From: Streptomyces rhizosphaerihabitans | GTDB lineage: Bacteria; Actinomycetota; Actinomycetes; Streptomycetales; Streptomycetaceae | DNA length: 64,000 nucleotides | Assembly: GCF_025399795.1 (NCBI RefSeq) | Contig: NZ_JAODTZ010000003.1 | Location: 62,001-126,000 of the forward strand | Reading direction: 5' to 3' | Shown here: piece after piece, positions 8,967 through 16,650 of the stretch | How the letters are laid out: each line of letters begins with the position of its first letter | Numbering within the stretch: position 1 is the first letter of the stretch | The notes under the pieces: model-generated | Database searches by the model: none | Seen by the model: only the letters and a program-made list of their open reading frames with translations | What the model was told of the DNA's origin: nothing | Position numbers and translations under genes: made by a program

Positions 8967-10175
8967 GTGACTTCCTTCGACACACCCCCCCAACTCAACG
9001 CCTGGCGCGCACTGCTCGCGCTGGCCGTGGTGTTCGTGATGCTGGCCACCAGTGGCTGGACCGCGCTCCACAGCCACCGCGCAGCCTCTCCGCTCCAGGC
9101 GTCCCGCTCCGCGTGGGAGCACGGCAGCATCGCCGGGCACAAGCTGCCCGACCCGGACTCCGCTCCGGACCGGCTGGCGCACTTCTTCACCACGCTCGAC
9201 GCGCAGCAGCGTTCCCGGCTCGCCCACCGCTATCCGCTCGCGGTCGGCAACATGAACGGCGCGCCGGTGACCCTGCGCTACGCGGCGAACCGTCTCGCGC
9301 TGAAGCACGAGCGCACGGTCGAGCAGGGGCGCATGCACGACAACCGGCTGTCCTCGCTCGGCCAGCACGACGCGGGCCGCCGGATGCACCGCTACGAAGC
9401 ACTGCTGCACAACGACCGCAAGATCCTCGCCTTCGACCCCAACGGCTCGGGGCGCGTCGCCGAGGTCTTCGGCGACCTCGACACGGCCCGCCGTGTCTCG
9501 GTCGTGGTGCCCGGTGTCGACACCGACCTGCTGACCTTCCAGCGCACGTACAAGCAGTACTCGGCGCCCGTCGGCATGGCGGGTTCCCTGTACCGGGCGG
9601 AGCGCTCGGCGGACCCGGGCACGCGTACGGCCGTGATCGCGTGGGCCGACTACACGGCGCCCAACGGGCTCGGTATGGACGCGGCCACCGCCATGCGTGC
9701 CGAGGAAGGCGCGGTACGGCTGAACGCGCTGGTGCGGGCGCTGCCGGGAAGCACGGAGGTGGCGCTGTACTGCCACAGCTACGGCTCGGTCCTGTGCGGG
9801 GTGGCCGCCTCCTCGCTGCCCTCGCGCGTCTCCGACATAGCGGTGGCGGGCAGCCCCGGCATGCGGGCCGCGAAGGCGGCGAACCTGCACACCACCGCCC
9901 GGGTCTGGGCGATGCGCGACGCGGACGACTGGATCCAGGACGTGCCGCACATGGAGATCGGCGGCCTCGGACACGGCGCGGACCCGATGTCGAAGGGGTT
10001 CGGGGCGCGCATCCTGTCCGCCGACGGGGCGAAGGGACACGCCGGCTACTTCGAGCCGGGTACGGAGAGTCTCCGCAACTTCGCGGAGATCGGGATCGGC
10101 GCGTACCGCGCTGTCCGCTGCGCGCACGATGATGACGTATGCCGGACGGGTTTGTCCGTCGGCGCGTCGGCCTGA
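8967..10175 (+). CDS. DUF1023 alpha/beta hydrolase, membrane-anchored or secreted
   Basis: 402 residues. An uncleaved or cleaved hydrophobic segment at about 14-29 suggests export. The hydrolase nucleophile motif is CHSYGS with S271 as the likely catalytic serine, within ALYCHSYGSVLCGVAAS, the hallmark of the DUF1023 (PF06259) family found in many actinobacteria. Aspartate and histidine partners lie in VWAMRDADDWIQDVPHM and GAKGHAGYF near the C-terminus. Substrate unknown; an esterase or lipase role is only inferred from the fold. The GTG at 8967 has a TAGGGT box nine bases upstream (8952-8957). A hairpin overlaps the stop codon. Confidence 0.85.
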   Translation: MTSFDTPPQLNAWRALLALAVVFVMLATSGWTALHSHRAASPLQASRSAWEHGSIAGHKLPDPDSAPDRLAHFFTTLDAQQRSRLAHRYPLAVGNMNGAPVTLRYAANRLALKHERTVEQGRMHDNRLSSLGQHDAGRRMHRYEALLHNDRKILAFDPNGSGRVAEVFGDLDTARRVSVVVPGVDTDLLTFQRTYKQYSAPVGMAGSLYRAERSADPGTRTAVIAWADYTAPNGLGMDAATAMRAEEGAVRLNALVRALPGSTEVALYCHSYGSVLCGVAASSLPSRVSDIAVAGSPGMRAAKAANLHTTARVWAMRDADDWIQDVPHMEIGGLGHGADPMSKGFGARILSADGAKGHAGYFEPGTESLRNFAEIGIGAYRAVRCAHDDDVCRTGLSVGASA

Positions 10176-10180
10176 CGCGC
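10162..10180 (+). terminator. Short hairpin over the stop codon of the DUF1023 gene
   Basis: GCGCGTC / GACGCGC arms with a 5-nt loop; the TGA stop lies in the loop-arm junction. No U-tract. Confidence 0.45.
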
Positions 10181-10250
10181 GTAGAGGACGAAAAACTGCG
10201 GTCCGCCCAGAGAGGCGACGGAGGCTTGCGTGCCGCATACGATGGCCCGC

Positions 10251-11105
10251 ATGGGTGACGTACTGGCCGGATTTCATGCCGCCTGGGAGTTCGAGTCCGA
10301 CTCCGTGCTCATCCGCTTCGAACGGGGGATCCGTACGCCGAAGCTGTTCCAGGCGCTGGGCGAACGCCGTATCCCCCTGGAGGCGATCGCGGCGGTGACG
10401 CTGACGCCCGGGAAGCGAGGCACGGTCGTTCTGCGTGCGGTGCCGAGGCCCGGCGCCGATCCGCTGATGGAGGCGGCCGCGGGACAGCTCAAGGAGGGGT
10501 GCGACCCCTATCGCCTGGTGCTGCCGGCCGATCGCGAGACGCTCGCCGAGTACTACGCGGACGAGCTGCGCGGACAGCTCACCGCGGACGACGAGCCCGC
10601 CGAGCGCTATCTCGTGAAGCCGCCCGAGGGACCGCTGCACTTCAAGGCCTACGACGGGAAGGCCTCCTTCGACGGCAAGGCGGTGTCCTTCCGGTGGTTC
10701 TGGACGGGCGCGTCCTCGGCGAAGTGGAAGGCCGGCGACCAGACCTTTCCGGTCTCGGGACTGTGCGGGGTCGAGTGGCGCTCCCCGGAGGTGTTCGAGG
10801 GCCATCTGCGCCTGCTGCGGCGGGAGCCCTCGCCGGCACAGCCCGCCCAGGCGGACCAGGACCCGGCGGCGGTCGTCTTCGGACTCGGGTACGGGCCCGT
10901 CCACGAGTCGCTGCCGTTCGCGGCGGCCGTGCTCGCCGCCGCGCGCTCCGCGAGTCCCGCGCCGGTGGCCGCGTCCTCGGTGCCGCGCCGGGATCCGGCC
11001 GACATCGCCGACCGGATCCGGCACCTCGGGGAACTGCACGAGGCGGGGCTCCTCACGGACGAGGAGTTCTCCGCCAAGAAGGCGGAACTGCTCGCACAGC
11101 TGTGA
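10251..11105 (+). CDS. DUF4429 domain protein with C-terminal SHOCT motif
   Basis: 284 residues. The N-terminal two thirds contain two related beta-rich DUF4429 blocks, seen as FHAAWEFESDSVLIRF and later FKAYDGKASFDGKAVSF. The last 35 residues, DPADIADRIRHLGELHEAG then LLTDEEFSAKKAELL, are a clear SHOCT (short C-terminal) domain, an oligomerisation or membrane-targeting tail. Biochemical function is unknown. The start is chosen at ATG 10251 because the box TACGAT (10238-10243) ends exactly seven bases before it. A GTG at 10230 with a GGAGG is the alternative and would add seven residues. Convergent with the aldo/keto reductase. Confidence 0.8.
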   Translation: MGDVLAGFHAAWEFESDSVLIRFERGIRTPKLFQALGERRIPLEAIAAVTLTPGKRGTVVLRAVPRPGADPLMEAAAGQLKEGCDPYRLVLPADRETLAEYYADELRGQLTADDEPAERYLVKPPEGPLHFKAYDGKASFDGKAVSFRWFWTGASSAKWKAGDQTFPVSGLCGVEWRSPEVFEGHLRLLRREPSPAQPAQADQDPAAVVFGLGYGPVHESLPFAAAVLAAARSASPAPVAASSVPRRDPADIADRIRHLGELHEAGLLTDEEFSAKKAELLAQL

Positions 11106-11152
11106 CCGCGGGCGCCGGTCCCGGCGGCACCGGTCCCGGCTCTAGGCTGCGC

Positions 11153-12169
11153 TCACTCCCGGCCCGCCGACGAGAACGACATGTCCGGGTAGCGGTCGCC
11201 CGCCACCTTGGCCGCGACCGGCTCCAGGAGGGCCAGCTCGTCCTCGGTCAGGACGATGCCGGTGGCCGCCGTGTTCTCCTCCACCCGCTCGCGCCGGGTG
11301 GTGCCCGGGATCGGTACGACGGTCAGGCCGTGGACACGCGCCCGCTGCTGGACCCAGGCCAGCGCGATCTGGCCGAGCGAGGCACCACGGGCGTCCCCGA
11401 CGGTACGGATCGGCTCCAGGAGCGCCACGTTCGCCGCCGCGTTCTCGCCGGTGAAGCGGGGCTGGGTACGGCGGACGTCGTCCTGCGCGAGGTCCTGGTC
11501 GGCGTTGCCGAAGGAGCCGGTGAGGAAGCCGCGGCCCAGCGGTGAGTACGGGACCAGCGCCACGCCCAGCTCGCGGGCGGCGGGCACCACGTTCGCCTCG
11601 ATGTCGCGGCTGAACAGCGACCACTCCGACTGGACGGCCGCGATGGGATGCACGGCCTGGGCGGCGCGCAGTTCCCCCGCGGTGACCTCGCTCAGGCCCA
11701 GATGCTTGACCTTGCCCTCGCGGACCAGGTCGGCCATGGCGCCGACGCTCTCCTCGATCGGGACGTTCACATCGCGTCGGTGCATGTAATAGAGGTCGAT
11801 CACATCGACGCCGAGGCGCTGGAGGCTGCCCTCGACGGCCTGGCGGATGTACGGCGGGTCGTTGCGGATGATCCGCTTGCGCGGATTGTCCGGCGGGACC
11901 GTGACGCCGTACTTGGTCGCGATGACGATCTCGTCCCGGTGCGCCTTGAGGAACGGCGCCAGGAACCTCTCGTTCTCGCCGCCGCCGTAGCCCTCGGCGG
12001 TGTCGTAGAGCGTGACGCCGAGTTCCAGCGCCCGGTGCAGGGCGGCCAGGGAGTTGTCGGCGTCCGGCGGTCCGTACGCCCAGCTCATGCCCATGCAGCC
12101 GAGGCCCTGCACACCGACCTCGGGCCCCTCGTCGCCGAGCCGTACCGTCGCGATCCTGCTGTCGGTCAT
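11153..12169 (-). CDS. Aldo/keto reductase (AKR13-like)
   Basis: 338-residue NADP(H)-dependent oxidoreductase with a TIM-barrel fold. The catalytic tetrad is complete: D56 and Y61 in YDTAEGYG, K86 in ATKYG, H130 in YYMHRRD. The C-terminal cofactor motif VPIPGTTRRERVEENTAA binds the NADP phosphate. It probably reduces aldehydes or ketones; the natural substrate is unknown. Its ATG overlaps the stop of the upstream MerR gene in ATGA (12166-12169), so the pair is translationally coupled and under the MerR-type promoter at 12661-12691. This points to induction by an electrophile or redox signal sensed by the regulator. Confidence 0.93.
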   Translation of the reverse strand: MTDSRIATVRLGDEGPEVGVQGLGCMGMSWAYGPPDADNSLAALHRALELGVTLYDTAEGYGGGENERFLAPFLKAHRDEIVIATKYGVTVPPDNPRKRIIRNDPPYIRQAVEGSLQRLGVDVIDLYYMHRRDVNVPIEESVGAMADLVREGKVKHLGLSEVTAGELRAAQAVHPIAAVQSEWSLFSRDIEANVVPAARELGVALVPYSPLGRGFLTGSFGNADQDLAQDDVRRTQPRFTGENAAANVALLEPIRTVGDARGASLGQIALAWVQQRARVHGLTVVPIPGTTRRERVEENTAATGIVLTEDELALLEPVAAKVAGDRYPDMSFSSAGRE

Positions 12170-12654
12170 CGAGACCTCTCCGACGCGAGGGCGCGCCCCG
12201 CGTCACCGTAGAAACTGATCTTCCGGTCGAGCACGGCGAGGGTGTCCTGGAGCTCCGCGATCCGGGCCCGGACGTCCCGGCGGGTCGCCTCCAGGAGTTC
12301 GTAGCGCTCCATGTAGGTGTGGTCGCCCGCGCGCACCATCTCCGCGTAGCGGACCATGTCGGCGACCGGCATCCCGGTGAGCCGGAGCTTGCCGACGAGG
12401 CCCAGCCAGTCCAGGTCGCGGTTGCTGTAGCGGCGCTGGCCGGTGTGCGAACGGTCGATGTGCGGCATCAGCCCGATGCGCTCGTACCAGCGCAGGGTGT
12501 GCGCGCTGAGGCCGGTGAAGACGACGACCTCGCTGATCGTGTAGTTGTCCTGGCCGTCCGGGCGCCGCTCCCGCTCGGGAGGGCCGGCGCAGGCGTCGGT
12601 GTCGGTCCCGGTGTCCGTCCCGGTGGCCTCGGCTGTGGTCTCCATCACCGTCAT
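12166..12654 (-). CDS. MerR family regulator coupled to the aldo/keto reductase
   Basis: 162 residues. The winged helix begins with YTISEVVVFTGLSAHTLRWY (about residues 38-57), followed by YERIGLMPHIDRSHTGQRRY and a long dimerisation helix with DTLAVLDRKISFYGDAG. The N-terminal 35 residues are low-complexity (TGTDTGTDTDA) and are followed by the domain without metal-binding cysteines, so this is a YhjB/AdhR-like aldehyde or multidrug type rather than a metal sensor. The ATG at 12654 sits six bases after the -10 box, implying a leaderless mRNA. It forms an operon with the reductase and probably activates its own promoter. Confidence 0.9.
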   Translation of the reverse strand: MTVMETTAEATGTDTGTDTDACAGPPERERRPDGQDNYTISEVVVFTGLSAHTLRWYERIGLMPHIDRSHTGQRRYSNRDLDWLGLVGKLRLTGMPVADMVRYAEMVRAGDHTYMERYELLEATRRDVRARIAELQDTLAVLDRKISFYGDAGRALASERSR

Positions 12655-12660
12655 GACCCC

Positions 12661-12691
12661 ACGCTAAAACCTTGGAGTGCACTCCAGGCAA
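12661..12691 (-). promoter_or_regulatory. MerR-type promoter with 19-bp spacer and palindrome
   Basis: On the minus strand: -35 TTGCCT (12686-12691), 19-bp spacer, -10 TAGCGT (12661-12666). A perfect 14-bp palindrome TGGAGTGCACTCCA (12673-12686) fills the spacer. The overlong 19-bp spacer with a central dyad is the hallmark of promoters remodelled by MerR proteins. Confidence 0.88.
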
Positions 12692-12749
12692 GCCGAATCC
12701 GCCGAAATCGCGAGGACGTGGCCGGGAGGCGGTGGTTACCGTGCGGATC

Positions 12750-13220
12750 ATGAGTCTCGTACGCCCCGCCACGCCCGAGGACGCCCGGGAAGTACTGCGC
12801 CTGCGCCAGGTGATGATCGATTCGGTGTTCGACATCGGCTCCTCCACCGAGTGGCACGCCGCTTCGCTGCCGACCGTACGCGAGAAGCTCGCCGATCCCG
12901 GGGGGTCCTTCGCCGCGTTCGTGGTCGACCACCCGGACCGGCCGGGGGCGCTCGCGGCCCTCGCCGCCGGGACGGTCGAGTACCGGATCGGGCGGGCGGA
13001 CAACCCGCACGGCGCGGTCGGGTACGTCTTCAGCGTCGCCACCGACCCGGACGCGCGGCGCCGCGGATACGCCCGTGCCTGCGTGGAGACGCTCCTCGAC
13101 TGGTTCCGCGAGCGGGGTGTCGCCCATGTCGACCTCAACGCGTCCGCCGAGGCCGAGCCGCTCTACGCGGCCCTCGGGTTCGTCCGCAAGCCCGACCCCT
13201 CGATGCGGCTGAGCCTCTGA
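12750..13220 (+). CDS. GNAT family N-acetyltransferase
   Basis: 156 residues. The N-terminus SLVRPATPEDAREVLRLRQV is a typical GNAT start, and the acetyl-CoA loop is seen as VATDPDARRRGYARA (motif A, R/Q-x-x-G-x-A), followed by motif B with YAALGFVRK. The target amine is unknown. The ATG at 12750 lies seven bases after TACCGT (12737-12742), suggesting a leaderless mRNA. A GTG nine bases upstream would overlap that box. It is divergent from the MerR gene; the 95-bp gap contains the MerR palindrome, so the regulator might also affect this gene. The next gene begins 19 bp downstream but has its own leaderless box. Confidence 0.87.
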   Translation: MSLVRPATPEDAREVLRLRQVMIDSVFDIGSSTEWHAASLPTVREKLADPGGSFAAFVVDHPDRPGALAALAAGTVEYRIGRADNPHGAVGYVFSVATDPDARRRGYARACVETLLDWFRERGVAHVDLNASAEAEPLYAALGFVRKPDPSMRLSL

Positions 13221-13239
13221 GCCGCTTAGGCTCGTGGGC

Positions 13240-14061
13240 ATGTCCTTGCAGAGTCTGGCGCTGATCTCGAACTGGCCCGTTCCCACCGCCGCCACCGCGG
13301 TCGTCCGCGCGGACGGCGCGGTGGCCGGCTCGTACGGGCCGGGCGGGCACCGTTTCGCGCTGGCCTCGGTCACCAAGCCGCTCGCCGCGTACGCCGCGCT
13401 CGTCGCGTACGAGGAAGGGGCGATCGAGCTCGACGAACCGGCCGGGCCCACCGGCTCGACGGTCCGTCATCTGCTCGCACACACCTCAGGGCTGGCCTTC
13501 GACGAGCACCGGGCGACCTTCGCGCCCGGGGCGCGGCGGCTGTACTCCAACGCCGGGTTCGAGGTGCTCGGGGACCACATCGCCAAGGCGGCGGACATGT
13601 CCTTCGCGGAGTATCTGCGCCAGGCGGTCCTCGAACCGCTCGGCATGACGGCGACGACGCTGGACGGTTCGCCCGCGAAGGACGGTGTCTCCACGGTGGA
13701 CGACCTCGTCCGCTTCGCCGCCGAACTCCAGGCACCCCGGCTGCTGGATCCGCGTACGGTCGCGGAGGCGATGACCGTCCAGTACCCCGGGACCAAGGGC
13801 GTCCTGCCTGGGTACGGCCACCAGAGCCCCAACGACTGGGGGCTCGGCTTCGAGATCCGCGACTCCAAGTCACCCCACTGGACGGGGAGTTCGTCCTCAG
13901 CGCGAACCTTCGGCCACTTCGGGCAGGCCGGTACGTTCCTGTGGGTCGACCCGGCCGTGGGCGCCGCCTGTGTCGCGCTGACCGACCGGACCTTCGGGCC
14001 CTGGGCCATCGAGGCGTGGACCCCGTTCACCGACGCGGTACTGGCCGACCTCACCTCCTGA
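13240..14061 (+). CDS. Serine hydrolase, class C beta-lactamase / DD-peptidase fold
   Basis: 273 residues without a signal peptide, so probably cytosolic. The three family motifs are present: SxxK as SVTK (residues 43-46), YxN as YSN (102-104), and a C-terminal HFGQAG in place of KTG. It belongs to the broad Beta-lactamase (PF00144) family that includes EstB-like esterases and D-aminopeptidases; resistance activity is not implied. The ATG at 13240 is seven bases after TAGGCT (13227-13232). It ends convergently with the NmrA-like gene across a 15-bp tandem repeat. Confidence 0.87.
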   Translation: MSLQSLALISNWPVPTAATAVVRADGAVAGSYGPGGHRFALASVTKPLAAYAALVAYEEGAIELDEPAGPTGSTVRHLLAHTSGLAFDEHRATFAPGARRLYSNAGFEVLGDHIAKAADMSFAEYLRQAVLEPLGMTATTLDGSPAKDGVSTVDDLVRFAAELQAPRLLDPRTVAEAMTVQYPGTKGVLPGYGHQSPNDWGLGFEIRDSKSPHWTGSSSSARTFGHFGQAGTFLWVDPAVGAACVALTDRTFGPWAIEAWTPFTDAVLADLTS

Positions 14062-14065
14062 CGCG

Positions 14066-14110
14066 GGACCTGCCGACGCCGGACCTGCCGACGCCGGACC
14101 TGCCGACGCG
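14066..14110. repeat. Three exact 15-bp tandem repeats
   Basis: GGACCTGCCGACGCC at 14066, 14081 and 14096 (last base differs in the third copy). The array starts five bases after the stop codon of the serine hydrolase, in a convergent gap. Confidence 0.9.
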
Positions 14111-14146
14111 AGACGTTCCGAGGAGGCCCGGCGGGCCCAGGCACGG

Positions 14147-14968
14147 TCAGCGGAAGGCCGCCGCGTTGCGCCGCGCCCAGGCGGCGAAGGTGCCCGCCGG
14201 ACGGCCGAGGACGCGTTCCACGTCGGGGCCGGCCCGCCGCTCCTCCTCGGTCGGCTCGCCCAGGATGGCGAGGGTGCCTTCGACAACGGGCAACGGCATG
14301 AAGCCCGCCATCAGGGCGTGCGCCTCCTCGCGGGTCTGCTCCGTGAAGCGCACCGGCTCGCCGAGGGCGGCGCCGATCGCGGCGGCCCGTTCGCGCGGGG
14401 TGGTCCGCGCGGGACCGGTCAGGGTGTAGACGGCCCCGGCGTGGGCGTCCTCGCGCAGGGCGGCCGCCGCGACGGCCGCGACGTCGTCGGGGTCGACGAA
14501 GGGCAGACCGATGTCGCCGAACGGCGCGGCGGCCTCCCTCCGGGCGCGGACCGATCCGGCCCAGGCGAAGGCGTTGGTGTCCATCCCGCCGGACCGCAGG
14601 ACCGTCCATTCGAGGCCCGACTCCCGCACGGCCTTCTCGAAGCGGGCCGGGTGTCCGTAGGCCTCCGGCCGTGTTCCCACACCCTGTGAGGACAGCAGCA
14701 CCACCCGGCGGATTCCGGCTGTCCGCGCCGTGTCCAGGACACCTTGCGGATCCTCGCCCGCCACCAGCAGGAACAGTGCTCCGGCACCCTCGAACGCCGG
14801 CCCGAGTCCGGCCGGTTCGGCCAGGTCGGCGGCGACCGCCCGGACACCTTCGGGCACCTCGTCCCCGCTGATCTTCCGGGCCACCGCCGTCACCGGCAGT
14901 CCGGCTCCGGCGAGCGTCCGCACCAGCACGCGTCCGACGTTCCCGGTCGCACCTGTCACCACATACAT
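14147..14968 (-). CDS. NmrA/HSCARG-like NAD(P)-binding protein (SDR family)
   Basis: 273 residues. The extended Rossmann motif is VTGATGNVGR (residues 4-13), with a second conserved block VVLLSSQGVG and FEKAVRESGLEWTVLRSGG, as in NmrA-like and NAD(P)H:quinone oxidoreductase type 2 proteins. It lacks a clear YxxxK catalytic pair, so it may be either a redox sensor or a quinone reductase. GAGGAG lies before the ATG at 14968. It is divergent from a TetR gene with a GTTAGTC-GACTAAC operator between them, so the TetR protein probably represses it. Confidence 0.88.
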   Translation of the reverse strand: MYVVTGATGNVGRVLVRTLAGAGLPVTAVARKISGDEVPEGVRAVAADLAEPAGLGPAFEGAGALFLLVAGEDPQGVLDTARTAGIRRVVLLSSQGVGTRPEAYGHPARFEKAVRESGLEWTVLRSGGMDTNAFAWAGSVRARREAAAPFGDIGLPFVDPDDVAAVAAAALREDAHAGAVYTLTGPARTTPRERAAAIGAALGEPVRFTEQTREEAHALMAGFMPLPVVEGTLAILGEPTEEERRAGPDVERVLGRPAGTFAAWARRNAAAFR

Positions 14969-14992
14969 GCCGGTCTCCTCGACCCGTAGTTA

Positions 14993-15010
14993 GTTAGTCG
15001 ACTGACTAAC
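14993..15010. promoter_or_regulatory. TetR operator copy 1
   Basis: GTTAGTC-gact-GACTAAC, perfect 7-bp arms, upstream of the NmrA-like gene. Its GACT core matches the second operator at 15053-15072. Confidence 0.7.
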
Positions 15011-15052
15011 CCGACGAGCAGGACGCTAGCAACGCGGGAGGCCGCTGTCTAT

Positions 15053-15072
15053 AGTCAGTCGGGTGACTGACT
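15053..15072. promoter_or_regulatory. TetR operator copy 2, over the tetR start codon
   Basis: AGTCAGTC-gggt-GACTGACT, perfect 8-bp arms. It overlaps the -10 box TATAGT (15050-15055) and the GTG start at 15063, so bound protein would block its own transcription. Confidence 0.75.
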
Positions 15073-15656
15073 CAGAGATGTCCCGGGGGTCTCGGGCCAA
15101 GGCGGCCGGCAAGCGGCGGCAGCTGACGGCGGCCGCGGCCCGGGTGCTGCACGAGCAGGGCGTGGAGCGCACGACGATCGCCGACATCGCCCGCGCCGCC
15201 GAGGTCCCGGCGGGCAACGTGTACTACTACTTCAAGACCAAGGACGAGCTGGTCGAGGCCGCTCTCGCCGAACACGCCGGCCATCTGCGGGAACTCACCG
15301 ACGAGCTCGACAAGCTCCCCGAGCCGCGGAACCGCCTCAAGGCGCTCATCACGGCCTGGGTCTCCGGGCGGGACACCGCGGCGCGCTACGGCTGCCCCAC
15401 CGGCACCCTCGCCGCGGAGCTCGGCAAGCGGGACGAGGGCGGCCTCGATCTCCTGGCGGGACGAGTCGTCCGCCAGCTGCTGGACTGGGTCGAGCGGCAG
15501 TACGGGGAGATCGGCGTCGCCGACCCGGCGGGCAGCGCGCTGACGCTCGTCGGCGCCTACCAGGGGATGTCCCTGCTCTCCAACGCCCTGCGCGACCCGG
15601 AGATCATGACCCGGGAGGGCGACCGCCTGATCCGGGAACTGGACGCGCCGTCGTAA
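15063..15656 (+). CDS. TetR family regulator (LmrA/YxaF-like)
   Basis: 197 residues. The helix-turn-helix reads RTTIADIARAAEVPAGNVYYYFKTKDELV (about 35-64). The C-terminal domain contains RYGCPTGTLAAELGKRD, a block seen in YxaF/LmrA-like TetR proteins that control quinone- or flavonoid-responsive genes. The start is GTG at 15063, seven bases after TATAGT, implying a leaderless mRNA. It is divergent from the NmrA-like oxidoreductase and flanked by two GACT-type operators, so I infer repression of both genes with release by a small quinone-like ligand; the ligand is a guess. Confidence 0.9.
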   Translation: MTDSEMSRGSRAKAAGKRRQLTAAAARVLHEQGVERTTIADIARAAEVPAGNVYYYFKTKDELVEAALAEHAGHLRELTDELDKLPEPRNRLKALITAWVSGRDTAARYGCPTGTLAAELGKRDEGGLDLLAGRVVRQLLDWVERQYGEIGVADPAGSALTLVGAYQGMSLLSNALRDPEIMTREGDRLIRELDAPS

Positions 15657-15670
15657 GCACCCGCTGCCGG

Positions 15671-15890
15671 CGCAGGCCCGGCCCGTCCGCGCGAAGGCTC
15701 ACCCGCAGGCGCGGAGCCCGACCCGTCGACGCGCGGCCCGGCCCGTCGACGCGGAGCCCGGGCCGCCGACGCAGGACCAGTCCCCGGGCGCGGGGCCCGA
15801 CCCTTCTGCGCGTGGCCCGACCCGCGGGCCCGGAGCCCGACCCGTCGGCATGTGGCCCGACCTGCCGACGTATGGGGGTCCGACCGGGGC
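15671..15890. repeat. Degenerate tandem repeats, period about 20-21 bp
   Basis: Around nine to ten units with the core GCCCGACCCGTCGAC or variants fill the 242-bp convergent gap between tetR and the pirin gene. The frames across it have no start or codon bias, so I see no gene here. Confidence 0.65.
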
Positions 15891-15898
15891 CTCCGGCG

Positions 15899-16558
15899 TC
15901 AGCCGACCGCCATCTCCCACACCAGCAGCTCGGCGGGAACACCCGCGACCAGTTCCATGTCCTTCGCGTCCGTGACGCGGGCCGCGTCGCCCTCCCCCAG
16001 TTCCACACCGTCCAGGCGGACCTCGCCGCGTACGACTTGGACGTAGACGAAGGGCGCGTCCGGGACAGCCGTGCGCTCGCCCGCCGTCAGCCGGCGCACA
16101 TGGAGCATGGCGCCCGCCTCGGGGACCGCGTACGGGGTGGAGTCGGCGATACCGCGGACGGTCTCGTACGCCGGGTCGCCGCCCGGTTCCATCGGGGCCA
16201 GCCACATCTGGACGAAGACCAGCGCCAGCTCGCCGTCGTTGCGCTCGACGTGGCGGACACCGCCCGCGGAACTCAGCCGCTGAACGTCGCCGTGGCGCAG
16301 CACCGTCTCGTGGCCTGCCGAGTCGCGATGGGTCAGCTCGCCTTCCACCACCCAGGTGACGATCTCGGTGTGGCTGTGCGGGTGCTCGTCGAAGCCTGTG
16401 CCGGGGGCGAGCCGCTCCTCGTTGCAGGCGATCATCGCACCGAAGCGGAGGTTGTCGGGGTCGTAGTGCGGGCCGAAGGAAAAGGCGTGGCGCGAGGAGA
16501 TCCCGGCCGCCGGGTCCCCTCCGCGGTAGCGCTCGTCGGCGCGGCGGACGTCCATCAC
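15899..16558 (-). CDS. Pirin family protein (YhhW-like, quercetinase-type cupin)
   Basis: 219 residues, two cupin domains. The metal-binding cupin motif is in the N-terminal domain: HPHSHTEIVTWVVEGELTHRDS gives the His-x-His and Glu ligands, with a later histidine at GGVRHVE. N-terminal FSFGPHYDPDNLRFG is typical of pirins. Enzymes of this group can oxidise flavonols, and others act as regulators; which applies is unknown. The start is GTG at 16558, seven bases after TACCGT (16566-16571, minus); ATG 16555 is equally usable. It is divergent from fasR with only 92 bp between. Confidence 0.88.
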   Translation of the reverse strand: MMDVRRADERYRGGDPAAGISSRHAFSFGPHYDPDNLRFGAMIACNEERLAPGTGFDEHPHSHTEIVTWVVEGELTHRDSAGHETVLRHGDVQRLSSAGGVRHVERNDGELALVFVQMWLAPMEPGGDPAYETVRGIADSTPYAVPEAGAMLHVRRLTAGERTAVPDAPFVYVQVVRGEVRLDGVELGEGDAARVTDAKDMELVAGVPAELLVWEMAVG

Positions 16559-16650
16559 ATCCACCACGGTAGCCCCGGCCCGGCGACCGCCCCGTGCCGA
16601 CTTGCGACCCGCCGCCGCACAGCTCCGTCCGGATAAGGCAGTCTTGTCCC

